Assembly: GCA_035540755.1 (NCBI GenBank)
Contig: DATLGD010000224.1
Location: forward strand, 1 to 9,984
Direction: 5' to 3'
Length of the DNA stretch: 9,984 bases
Source: DATLGD01 sp035540755
GTDB lineage: Bacteria > Actinomycetota > Actinomycetes > Mycobacteriales > SCTD01
The notes under the pieces were generated by a model. It was not told the origin of the DNA, made no database searches, and was given only the letters and a program-made list of their open reading frames with translations. How positions within the stretch are numbered: position 1 is the stretch's first letter; each line of letters begins with the position of its first letter. Made by a program: the position numbers and the translations under genes. This document shows positions 1-7,598 of the stretch, in pieces.

Positions 1-1
1 C

Positions 2-1732
<1,731 letters not shown>

Positions 1733-1743
1733 CGTCGCCCCCC

Positions 1744-1877
1744 GCCGGGAACCGCCAGGAGCCCTCCCGACGGTTCCGGGGCCGCCGGGAACCGTCGGGA
1801 GCCCTCCACCCGGAAACGCGCGGAGGGCTCCTGACGGGTTGCCGGTACGCCGGAACCGCCAGGAGGGCTCCTGGCGG
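1744..1877. repeat. Cluster of related palindromic repeat units between convergent genes
   Basis: About four and a half copies, in both orientations, of a unit close to AACCGYCRGGAGCCCTCC. Forward copies are at 1744-1767 and 1784-1807 (24 nt, 2 differences). An inverted half copy lies at 1764-1777, an inverted copy at about 1822-1845, and a copy that is itself palindromic at 1852-1877. Perfect stems: 1764-1777 with 1788-1801 (14 bp, 10-nt loop); 1798-1807 with 1822-1831 (10 bp, extendable with one G-U pair and further pairs to 1792/1837); 1856-1865 with 1868-1877 (10 bp, 2-nt centre). Some stems share bases, so they are alternative folds. I saw no further copies in the window. It resembles a REP-like dispersed element, but dispersal cannot be judged from one locus. 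Confidence 0.8.
1764..1877. terminator. Probable bidirectional transcription end (stem-loops without T-tract)
   Basis: The stems begin about 30 nt after the pepN stop and end 14 nt before the DUF5130 stop codon on the other strand, the expected place for a shared terminator of convergent genes. The perfect 14-bp stem (1764-1777/1788-1801) and the 10-bp palindrome (1856-1877) should be very stable at this GC content. No T-run follows on either strand, so this is not a canonical intrinsic terminator; U-less hairpin termination, Rho help or RNA 3'-end protection are possible. The assignment rests on position and structure. Confidence 0.55.
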
Positions 1878-1890
1878 AGAGAGCGGGCGG

Positions 1891-2376
1891 CTAGTGGGAG
1901 GCGCCGGCGCCGAGGGCCGGCGCGGCGCCGGAGCCGTGCTTGGCGTCGGGGCGCGCAGCGATCTGCGCCCGCTGGTGGTCGGCCGGCGGCAGCGCCGGGC
2001 GGCGACCGGCGGCGTCGGCGACCTGGCGGATCGCGTCGACGATGCCGCCGGACAGGTCACCACCGCCGAACGCCGTCGTCATGGCGAGCACCGCCAGCGC
2101 GGCGACGCGGTCGGGGACCCGGCGGCGGATGGCGTGGCCGGTGACGACCTCGACCCGGCGCTGGCCCGGGGCGACGACGAACAGCACGGCCGACGGCGCG
2201 CGGTCCTCGAGCGCCGCGTGCAGGCGCTCGGCACCGGCGCGGAACTGCGACAGGTCGTCGAGGACGAGGTCGCCGACGAGCACCGAGATGTCGAGCCCGT
2301 TCTCGGCCCGCGCACGGTCGATGGCCGTCGCGATGCGCTCCTGCTGACTCGGGGTCAGCCCCTCACCAGGCGCCAC
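1891..2376 (-). CDS. DUF5130 family protein (TPM-domain-like)
   Basis: A 161-residue protein recognised as the actinobacterial DUF5130 type; biochemical role unknown. The N-terminal half has a helix (TPSQQERIATAIDRARAE), then strand-helix-strand segments including LDISVLVGDL and SAVLFVVAPGQRRVEVVTG, then a helical stretch with an FGGGDLSGGI loop. This pattern is compatible with the TPM fold. There is no signal peptide or membrane segment. The longest frame would start at GTG 2412, but I chose GTG 2376 because an ideal AGGAGG lies 5 nt upstream and it leaves only a 14-nt overlap with the preceding lipoprotein gene, suggesting coupled translation. The C-terminal tail is Ala/Gly/Pro-rich and probably disordered. 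The gene converges with pepN; similar pepN/DUF5130 proximity occurs in mycobacteria (from memory). Family call is fairly confident; function is not assigned. Confidence 0.82.
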   Translation of the reverse strand: MAPGEGLTPSQQERIATAIDRARAENGLDISVLVGDLVLDDLSQFRAGAERLHAALEDRAPSAVLFVVAPGQRRVEVVTGHAIRRRVPDRVAALAVLAMTTAFGGGDLSGGIVDAIRQVADAAGRRPALPPADHQRAQIAARPDAKHGSGAAPALGAGASH

Positions 2377-2728
2377 CGGCTCCTCCTCTTGCGTCGTCGC
2401 CGGTCGAGGCACGCTCGACGGCGGTCAGCGGGTCGGCCGGACCGGCGAACCACACCGGCTCGGCGTTCCAGCCCTCCTGCGGGCGGTAGCGGCTGGTGCG
2501 GCGGGCCGACGGGAGCCAGGCCAGCGCGTAGATGATCGCCGACAGCAGCAGCGGCAGCCCGACCCACAGCAGCACGGTCCGGGCCACCGAGCCCTGCGTC
2601 CACCCGCCCTCGTACTGGCCCGGGTGCGGGTAGGCCTGCGGGTCGTCGGCGCAGCCGGCGAGCAGCAGGACCGAGGCCCCTGCCACGGTCGCGGCGAGGC
2701 GTCGGTGCAGAGCAGGACGGTGGTCCAC
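2363..2728 (-). CDS. Small putative lipoprotein with one transmembrane segment
   Basis: A 121-residue protein I cannot assign to a named family. The N-terminus is a lipoprotein-type signal: basic residues (H8, R9, R10), a hydrophobic core (about 11-23) and a lipobox LLAGC with Cys26. After a short Pro/Gly/Tyr-rich linker there is a strong membrane segment at about residues 51-72 (TVLLWVGLPLLLSAIIYALAWL). A basic stretch (SARRTSRYRP) follows, suggesting a cytoplasmic C-terminal tail of about 48 residues. The start GTG was chosen because it begins just before the signal sequence, with GAGGGAG (2731-2737 on the plus strand) immediately upstream. The stop overlaps the DUF5130 start by 14 nt, so the two are probably made together. 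If Cys26 is not lipidated, the first hydrophobic stretch could instead be a plain membrane helix, giving a two-pass protein. Confidence 0.75.
   Translation of the reverse strand: MDHRPALHRRLAATVAGASVLLLAGCADDPQAYPHPGQYEGGWTQGSVARTVLLWVGLPLLLSAIIYALAWLPSARRTSRYRPQEGWNAEPVWFAGPADPLTAVERASTGDDARGGAGGAW
2382..2387 (-). promoter_or_regulatory. Ribosome binding site fixing the DUF5130 start
   Basis: On the minus strand the sequence reads AGGAGG, within AAGAGGAGGAG, then 5 nt, then GTG (2376-2374). It lies inside the last codons of the upstream lipoprotein gene. It is a near-perfect Shine-Dalgarno site and favours this start over GTG 2412. Confidence 0.75.
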
Positions 2729-2747
2729 GGCTCCCTCGTTCGGATCG

Positions 2748-2781
2748 CCGCCGCTGTGGACGGCGGTGGACGGTCGGACGG
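2748..2781. other. malQ/lipoprotein spacer: short hairpin and GGACGG direct repeats
   Basis: The 64-nt gap between the malQ stop and the lipoprotein start holds a 6-bp inverted repeat (2748-2753 with 2761-2766, 7-nt loop). It also holds three plus-strand GGACGG copies at 2758, 2768 and 2776. The hairpin could slow transcription after malQ, and the repeats could be a protein site. No clear promoter is visible apart from a weak TAGCCT on the minus strand at the malQ stop (2795-2790). Low-complexity GC sequence is an adequate alternative explanation. Confidence 0.3.
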
Positions 2782-2792
2782 ACAGCGCGAGG

Positions 2793-4910
2793 CTATCGGA
2801 CCGACGGCGCCCCGCTGCGCAGGCCCTCGGCCATGAGCTGGGTGAGCCTGCGCACGCCGCCCGAGTCCAGCAGCTCCTCGAGCAGCAGCGGCCGGCCGTC
2901 GCCGTCGGCCACCGGCAGCCGCCAGTTGGGGTACTCGTCGACCGTGCCCGGCAGGTTCGGCTGCCGGACGTCGCCGACGGCGTCGCCGAAGGCGGCCAGC
3001 ACCAGCCGGCACGGCGACGCGACCAGCGCGCCGTGCATCGCCAGCACCGGGTCGCCGCCGGCGGCGGCGAGCAGGCCGGTCGAGGTGAGCATCTCGAGCA
3101 GCAGCTCCCGCTCCTGCTGGGCCCGGGCCCGCTCCTCCTCCACCGGAACACCGAGCTGGCCGAGCTCGTCGCGCACCCGCACGTGCTCCTCGGCCAGGAA
3201 CCCGGCCGCGGTCGGCAGGTCGTGCGTGGTCACCGTGGCGAGGGCCAGCTCGCGCCACCGCGCCGGCGGCAGGAACGGCGCCGGCTCCTGCTCGGCGTCC
3301 TCGTCGCGCTCGAACCACAGCACGGCGCTGCCGAGCACCCCGGTGGCCGACAGGTCCTCGTACACCCGGGGCTCGACGGTGCCGAGGTCTTCCCCCACCA
3401 CGACGGCGCCGGCCCGCGAGGCCTCCAGGGCCAGGATCCCGAGCAGCGCGTCGCTGTCGTAGGAGACGTAGGTGCCGTCGGCCGGCCCTCGCGACGAGCC
3501 GGCCTCCTGCGGCACCCACCACAGCCGGAACAGCCCCATGACGTGGTCGATGCGCAGCCCGCCGGCCGAGCGCAGGCATCCCCGCACGACGTCGCGGAAC
3601 GGGGCGTAGCCCAGCTCGGCGAGCCGGTCCGGGCGCCACGGCGGCAGCCCCCAGTCCTGCCCCTGCTGGTTGAACGAGTCCGGCGGCGCGCCGACCGTGG
3701 TGCCGAGCGCCAGCGCGTCCTGCAGCGCCCACGCGTCGGCGCCGCCGGCGTCGACCCCGACGGCGAGGTCGTGCACGACGCCGACCGGCATGCCGGCGCC
3801 GAGGCCGGCCAGCTGCTCGTCGACGAGCAGCTGCACCCAGCACCAGAAGGCGACCCGGTCGGCGTGCTCCTCGGCCGCGGCGGCCACGGCCGGGGCGTCC
3901 GGGCGGCGCAGCTCCTCCGGCCACTCCTGCCACGGCGTGCCGTGCTGCTCGGCGAGCACGCAGAACGTCGCGAACCCCTCGAGCGCCTCACCGTGCCCGG
4001 CGCGGAAGGCGGCGAGGTCCTCGGCCCGGTGCAGCGGCCAGAGCAGTTCGAGGGCCGCGAGCTTGGCCGTCCAGGCCGGGTCGCGCTCGACCCGCTCCGG
4101 ATCGGTCGGGGGTCGCAGCGCGGCGACGGCGTCGCGCACGTCCTGCGGGGCGGCAGCGTGCTCGGGGACGTCCTCGACGCGCAGGTAGAGCGGTGAGCGG
4201 AAGCGGCGGCTCGACGGCGAGTACGGCGAAGGGTTGAGCGGCGGCACCGGTGTCTCGGCGTGCAGGGGGTTCAGCAGCACCAGGCCGGCGCCGTCGGCAC
4301 CGCTGCGCTCGACGACGGTGCGCAGGTCGGCGTAGTCGCCCACGGCCCAGGAGCCGCGGCTGCGCAGGGAGTACAGCTGCACCATCCAGCCCCAGGCCCG
4401 GTCCAGGTCGGCCGGGAGCGGCAGCCGGGACGGCGTCACGACGAGCGCGCACTCCTGCTCGCGCCCGTGGGCGCGGGCCCGGAGCCGGTGCCAGCCCTCC
4501 GGCAGCGGCGGGAGGTCGACCGGGCGCCGCACCAGCTCGCCCCGCCGCTCGGCGACCACGCCGGGAACGGGCACGGGCAGCTGCTCGCCGTCCTCGAGGT
4601 CGACGACGAGCTCGACCGCGGCGTCCTCGGGCACGTGCAGGTCGACGGTCCCGCGGGCGCCCCGGAGGACGACGGCGGGTGGCAGCAGCCGCCGCCAGGG
4701 CGCCTCCTGCCGCTCGGCCAGCGAGGCCCGGACCGCCTCGGGAGTCGAGGCGTCGACGTCCAGTGCCGCCAGGGCGGCGACGACGGCGGCGCGGCGCACC
4801 GGCACCTGCCGGTCGGCCCAGTCGGCGTAGGAGGTGGCGACGCCGCAGGCCTCGGCCAGCTCGGCGAGGGCCGGCTCGACGGCATCCGGGGCAGGGGGCG
4901 AGGTCGTCAC
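2793..4910 (-). CDS. malQ: 4-alpha-glucanotransferase (amylomaltase, disproportionating enzyme)
   Basis: GH77 enzyme that transfers alpha-1,4-glucan segments between maltodextrins, recycling malto-oligosaccharides in maltose and glycogen metabolism; cytosolic. The 705-residue length fits the longer bacterial MalQ type with an N-terminal extension (about residues 1-165) before the catalytic barrel. Catalytic motifs are intact: nucleophile Asp455 in GLRIDHVMGL, acid/base Glu507 in GEDLGTV, and Asp564 in THDLPT. Supporting motifs are LNPLHAETPVPPLNPSPYSP (about 213-232), FNQQGQDWGLPPW (about 413-425) and SYDSDALLGILALE. GTG 4910 was chosen as start: AGGGA lies 6 nt upstream, in the gap after the GNAT gene, and the product begins MTTSPPAPDA. 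The GNAT stop is 28 nt upstream, so cotranscription with amidase and GNAT is likely. No other maltose or glycogen genes are in the window. Confidence 0.96.
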   Translation of the reverse strand: MTTSPPAPDAVEPALAELAEACGVATSYADWADRQVPVRRAAVVAALAALDVDASTPEAVRASLAERQEAPWRRLLPPAVVLRGARGTVDLHVPEDAAVELVVDLEDGEQLPVPVPGVVAERRGELVRRPVDLPPLPEGWHRLRARAHGREQECALVVTPSRLPLPADLDRAWGWMVQLYSLRSRGSWAVGDYADLRTVVERSGADGAGLVLLNPLHAETPVPPLNPSPYSPSSRRFRSPLYLRVEDVPEHAAAPQDVRDAVAALRPPTDPERVERDPAWTAKLAALELLWPLHRAEDLAAFRAGHGEALEGFATFCVLAEQHGTPWQEWPEELRRPDAPAVAAAAEEHADRVAFWCWVQLLVDEQLAGLGAGMPVGVVHDLAVGVDAGGADAWALQDALALGTTVGAPPDSFNQQGQDWGLPPWRPDRLAELGYAPFRDVVRGCLRSAGGLRIDHVMGLFRLWWVPQEAGSSRGPADGTYVSYDSDALLGILALEASRAGAVVVGEDLGTVEPRVYEDLSATGVLGSAVLWFERDEDAEQEPAPFLPPARWRELALATVTTHDLPTAAGFLAEEHVRVRDELGQLGVPVEEERARAQQERELLLEMLTSTGLLAAAGGDPVLAMHGALVASPCRLVLAAFGDAVGDVRQPNLPGTVDEYPNWRLPVADGDGRPLLLEELLDSGGVRRLTQLMAEGLRSGAPSVR

Positions 4911-4938
4911 GGGCGTTCCCTGCCCCGTCGCCGGCCGG

Positions 4939-5442
4939 TCAGTCGTCGGTGCGCAGCCGCGCGTAGGAGACCAGGTCGTGGTAGGCGCCGTGCCGCCACT
5001 GCGCGCCCCGCAGCACCCCTTCCGCGCGGAACCCGGCACGCTCGAGCGCGCGCTGCTCGGCGACGTTCTGGACGTCGGTGGATGCCTGCACCCGGTGCAC
5101 CGGTGTGGTGGCGAACAGGTACTCGGCGAGCAGCCGCTGCGCCCGTGCACCGTGGCCCCGACCGCGTGCCGGCGGCTGCAGCGAGATGCCGATGTCGAAG
5201 GCCGACGAGCCCGGGTTCGGTCCGTACAGCACCGGGTGCCAGCTCACCGACCCGAGCAGGACGTCGTCGCCGTCGGTGACCGCCAGATCGCCGCCGCCGT
5301 CGGGTGCCGGCGTCCGGGAGGCCCCCGCGAGTCCGGGTGGCGGCTCGCCGGTCCAGTCCTCGAACGGCGACGACGGCGCGCCCGACCACTCGGCGAGCAC
5401 GGCGACCTCGTCCGGCCGGGCCGGTCGCAGCCGGGTGCTCAC
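4939..5442 (-). CDS. GNAT-family N-acetyltransferase (RimJ/RimL-like)
   Basis: A 167-residue protein expected to transfer an acetyl group from acetyl-CoA to an amine; substrate unknown. The N-terminal strand TRLRPARPDEVAVLAEW opens the fold. DIGISLQP is the central strand, and RGRGHGARAQRLLAEYLF (from residue 93) is the acetyl-CoA pyrophosphate loop and helix. HRVQASTDVQNVAEQRALER followed by AGFRAEGVLRGAQWRHGAYHD is the typical late region of the RimJ/RimL-like branch, which often modifies protein N-termini or small molecules. I chose GTG 5442 because it forms a GTGA 4-nt overlap with the amidase stop; an adjacent in-frame GTG at 5445 is an alternative. The overlap implies translation coupled to the amidase. 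Its neighbours do not reveal the substrate. Confidence 0.88.
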   Translation of the reverse strand: MSTRLRPARPDEVAVLAEWSGAPSSPFEDWTGEPPPGLAGASRTPAPDGGGDLAVTDGDDVLLGSVSWHPVLYGPNPGSSAFDIGISLQPPARGRGHGARAQRLLAEYLFATTPVHRVQASTDVQNVAEQRALERAGFRAEGVLRGAQWRHGAYHDLVSYARLRTDD

Positions 5443-6860
5443 CACAGCGGCGGGTGCCGGTCCCGCCACGGCCTGGCCGCCTCGAGCTGCGCCGACAGCC
5501 GCAGGACGGTGCGCTCGTCGGCGGGCCGCCCGACGAGCATGACGCCGATCGGCAGCCCGTCCGGCGACCAGTGCAGCGGCAGGCTGGCGGCCGGCTGACC
5601 GGTGGTGTTGTAGACCGCGGTGAACGGCGTCCAGGCGACCATGCGGTCGAACTCGGCGCGCCCGCCGCCCGCCTCGCGGAACCAGCCCACCGGCGCGGGC
5701 GGCTGGGCGAGGGTCGGGGTGAGCACCACGTCGCAGTGCGCCGTCGCCGTCACCGCCCGGCGCGTGCCGAGCTGCAGCGCGGCCATCGCCCGGGTGAACC
5801 GGGTCGCCGACGCCGCCCGGCCCATCTCCCGCAGCCAGCGGGTGAGCGGCAGCAGCTCGTCCTCGCGGGCCGGGTCGACCGGGACGCCGGCCGCCGACAC
5901 CGACCACAGCACCTCGAACTCCGGCAGCGTCTCCGGGCCGAACGGCGGGTCGACGTCGACCACCTCGTGGCCGAGCTCCTCGAGCAGCACCGACGCCGCC
6001 TCCCACGCCTCCAGCACGTGCGGGTGCACCTTCACGTCCGGCACGACCGGCGTGCAGTAGCGGCCGACGCGCAGCCGTCCGGGGGCCTCCCCCACCGCTG
6101 AGAGGAACGTCCGTTCCGGCGGCGGGGCCCAGTGCGGGTCGCCGGGCGACGGGCCGGCCAGGGCGTCGAGCAGCGCGGCGGCGTCGGCGACCGTGCGGGT
6201 GATCGGGCCGTTGGTCGGCAGGCCGGTGATGTCGCCGACGAGCGGGCCGTTGCTGATCCGCCCGCGGGCGGGCTTGAGGCCGTACAGGCCGCACACGCTG
6301 GCCGGGATGCGGATCGAGCCGCCGCCGTCGCTGCCCTGCGCGGCCGGCACCAGCCCGGCGGCCACGGCGGCGGCCGCACCGCCGCTCGACCCGCCGGCCG
6401 AGCGGGTCAGGTCCCAGGGCGTGCGGGCCGGCGGCGCGACGTCGGTCTCGGTGTAGCAGGGCAGCCCGAACTCGGGGGTGTTGGTCTTGCCGAGGCTGAT
6501 GGTGCCGGCCGCTCGCAGCCGCTCGACGGTGACGTCGGACAGCGGCGGCACGAAGCCCTGCATCGCCCGGGAGCCGAAGCCCGTCGGCACGCCCTCGGTG
6601 AGGTTGAGGTCCTTGATCGCGGTGGGGACGCCGTGCAGCGGCGGCAGGCCCTCGCCGGCCGCGACCGCCCGGTCGGCCTCCTGGGCCTGCTCCCGGGCCG
6701 TGTCCAGGGTGAGCGTCACGAACGCGCCGACGTCGGCGTCGTGCGCGGCGATCCGCCCGGCGCAGTGCTCGACCAGCTCGGCGGACGACACCTCCCGGCG
6801 GCGCACTGCGTCGGCCTGCTCGAGCGCGCTGAGGTCGTGGAGCCGGGTGCCGGGAGCCAT
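5439..6860 (-). CDS. Amidase-signature family amidohydrolase
   Basis: A 473-residue enzyme hydrolysing a C-N amide bond; substrate unknown. The Ser-cisSer-Lys machinery is complete: Lys83 in GVPTAIKDLN, cis-Ser about 159 in SAGGSSGGAAAAVA, and nucleophile Ser182 in SDGGGSIRIPAS. GLYGLKPARGRIS follows, as usual in the family. The C-terminal part (MVAWTPFTAVYNTTGQPAAS, then LPIGVMLVGRPADE) is also typical. There is no signal peptide, so it is probably cytosolic. No gatB or gatC is nearby, which argues against GatA of the tRNA amidotransferase; a stand-alone amidase of the mycobacterial AmiB2/AmiC sort is more likely. ATG 6860 gives a standard start; the upstream RBS is weak, but a TAGGTT box 8 nt before ATG suggests a leaderless message. 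The open frame continues far upstream only because stops are rare in GC-rich DNA. The GNAT gene overlaps its stop. Confidence 0.93.
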   Translation of the reverse strand: MAPGTRLHDLSALEQADAVRRREVSSAELVEHCAGRIAAHDADVGAFVTLTLDTAREQAQEADRAVAAGEGLPPLHGVPTAIKDLNLTEGVPTGFGSRAMQGFVPPLSDVTVERLRAAGTISLGKTNTPEFGLPCYTETDVAPPARTPWDLTRSAGGSSGGAAAAVAAGLVPAAQGSDGGGSIRIPASVCGLYGLKPARGRISNGPLVGDITGLPTNGPITRTVADAAALLDALAGPSPGDPHWAPPPERTFLSAVGEAPGRLRVGRYCTPVVPDVKVHPHVLEAWEAASVLLEELGHEVVDVDPPFGPETLPEFEVLWSVSAAGVPVDPAREDELLPLTRWLREMGRAASATRFTRAMAALQLGTRRAVTATAHCDVVLTPTLAQPPAPVGWFREAGGGRAEFDRMVAWTPFTAVYNTTGQPAASLPLHWSPDGLPIGVMLVGRPADERTVLRLSAQLEAARPWRDRHPPLW

Positions 6861-6868
6861 GCGTGCGC

Positions 6869-6874
6869 AACCTA
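6869..6874 (-). promoter_or_regulatory. Candidate -10 box of the amidase gene, leaderless start
   Basis: The minus strand reads TAGGTT, then 8 nt, then ATG (6860). This fits the actinobacterial TANNNT -10 consensus at a distance that would place the transcript start at or next to the A of ATG. A possible -35 (TGGACG, 4 of 6 to TTGACA) sits 15 nt upstream and overlaps the inverted repeat. The call rests on pattern only. Confidence 0.45.
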
Positions 6875-6878
6875 CGCC

Positions 6879-6901
6879 GCCGGGTGGCACGTCCACCCGG
6901 C
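6879..6901. terminator. Perfect 9-bp inverted repeat between HNH stop and amidase promoter
   Basis: Arms GCCGGGTGG (6879-6887) and CCACCCGGC (6893-6901) with a 5-nt loop CACGT. On the minus strand it begins 12 nt after the HNH stop codon, so it may end the HNH transcript, although no T-tract follows. It also overlaps the likely -35 region of the amidase promoter, so an operator role is an alternative. Confidence 0.5.
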
Positions 6902-6913
6902 CCGGCGGCCCGC

Positions 6914-7468
6914 CTACGCGGTGAGCTCGGTCTCGGCTTCGACGTCGTGCTCGGGCCGGCCGGGCAGGCCCTCGAGGTACGGCCACCAGCGCGGGTCGAT
7001 GCGGCGCGCGCCGACGATCCGCCAGGCCGCACCGGTCGGCGCCGACGGCGGACGGCGCAGCCGCCACCCGAGGTCGGCGACGGCGCGGTCGGCCTTGACG
7101 TGGTTGCAGCGGCTGCAGGCCGAGACCACGTTCTCCCACGCGTGCTCGCCGCCGCGGCTGCGCGGCACGACGTGGTCGAGGCTGGTGGCCGCCGCGCCGC
7201 AGTAGACGCAGCGGCCGCCGTCGCGGGCGAACACCGCCTTGCGCGTCAGCGGCACGGTGGCCCGGTAGGGCACCCGCACGAAGCGGGTGAGCCGCAGCAC
7301 CGACGGCACCGGCACCGAGCAGGTCGCGGCGTGCAGGACGCCGTCGCCGTCGGCCACCGGCACGGCCTTGGCGGTCAGCACGAGGACCACCGCGCGCTGC
7401 CCCGGTACGACGCACAGCGGCTCGTACGTCGCGTTCAGGACGAGCGCTGCGCTGCCGGACGCTGCCAT
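6914..7468 (-). CDS. HNH endonuclease-family protein with zinc-binding cysteines
   Basis: A 184-residue protein with a well-formed HNH (beta-beta-alpha metal) domain. CVYC (Cys87, Cys90) and CSRC (Cys118, Cys121) form a structural zinc site. SLDHVVPRSRGG carries Asp98-His99 as the metal/catalytic pair, WENVV gives Asn113, and NHVK gives Asn122-His123. The N-terminal about 75 residues (VLNATYEPLCVVPGQRAVVL) are the conserved extension of the chromosomal actinobacterial HNH group, in which the cellular role is not established. It is expected to bind or nick DNA, but the substrate is unknown. ATG 7468 has a strong AGGAGG 4 nt upstream (7473-7478 on the plus strand). No methylase, intron, phage or transposase gene is adjacent, so a restriction or homing role is not indicated. 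It is divergent from the S9 peptidase gene. Confidence 0.9.
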   Translation of the reverse strand: MAASGSAALVLNATYEPLCVVPGQRAVVLVLTAKAVPVADGDGVLHAATCSVPVPSVLRLTRFVRVPYRATVPLTRKAVFARDGGRCVYCGAAATSLDHVVPRSRGGEHAWENVVSACSRCNHVKADRAVADLGWRLRRPPSAPTGAAWRIVGARRIDPRWWPYLEGLPGRPEHDVEAETELTA

Positions 7469-7533
7469 GGACCCTCCTCGGGGGGAGTCTGCCTTCCCGA
7501 GCCGGGTTCCGCCACGCCCTTGCGCCGTGCCGG

Positions 7534-7569
7534 CGCCACCGGCTGCGTGCGTTCGCCCTGCCGGTGGCG
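7534..7569. promoter_or_regulatory. Perfect 10-bp inverted repeat, candidate operator in divergent promoter region
   Basis: Arms CGCCACCGGC (7534-7543) and GCCGGTGGCG (7560-7569) match perfectly and are separated by 16 nt, so arm centres are about 26 bp apart. The right arm covers the position expected for the -35 element of the S9 peptidase promoter. It lies upstream of both flanking genes, so it is not a terminator for either. A dimeric regulator site is plausible; the regulator is unknown. Confidence 0.4.
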
Positions 7570-7586
7570 GGCTGGCCCCGGCTCTC

Positions 7587-7592
7587 TAGGGT
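7587..7592 (+). promoter_or_regulatory. Candidate -10 box of the S9 peptidase gene, leaderless start
   Basis: TAGGGT fits TANNNT and is followed by 6 nt and then ATG 7599, placing the transcript start at or very near the start codon. No convincing -35 is visible at 17-nt spacing (GTGGCG). The AGGG inside the box could alternatively act as a weak ribosome binding site 7 nt before ATG if transcription starts further upstream. Confidence 0.5.
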
Positions 7593-7598
7593 GCGGTC

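Noticed and set aside
1744..1877. Repeat cluster as a CRISPR array or an insertion-sequence end
   Set aside because: Units are in mixed orientation, partly overlapping and not separated by uniform spacers. There is no cas or transposase gene and no target duplication.
2766..4196. Plus-strand 476-codon frame opposite malQ
   Set aside because: Antisense shadow. MalQ on the other strand has full length and all catalytic motifs.
5439..6860. Amidase as GatA of Glu-tRNA(Gln) amidotransferase
   Set aside because: No gatB or gatC neighbour, and the downstream genes are unrelated. The family motifs alone do not single out GatA.
5304..7205. Plus-strand open frames opposite the amidase and HNH genes
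   Set aside because: Rich in Arg/Gly/Ala with no recognisable domain. The minus-strand genes explain the region.
6914..7468. HNH gene as part of a restriction system, homing intron or defence island
   Set aside because: No methyltransferase, intron or intein boundary, integrase or other defence gene nearby. Flanking genes are housekeeping.
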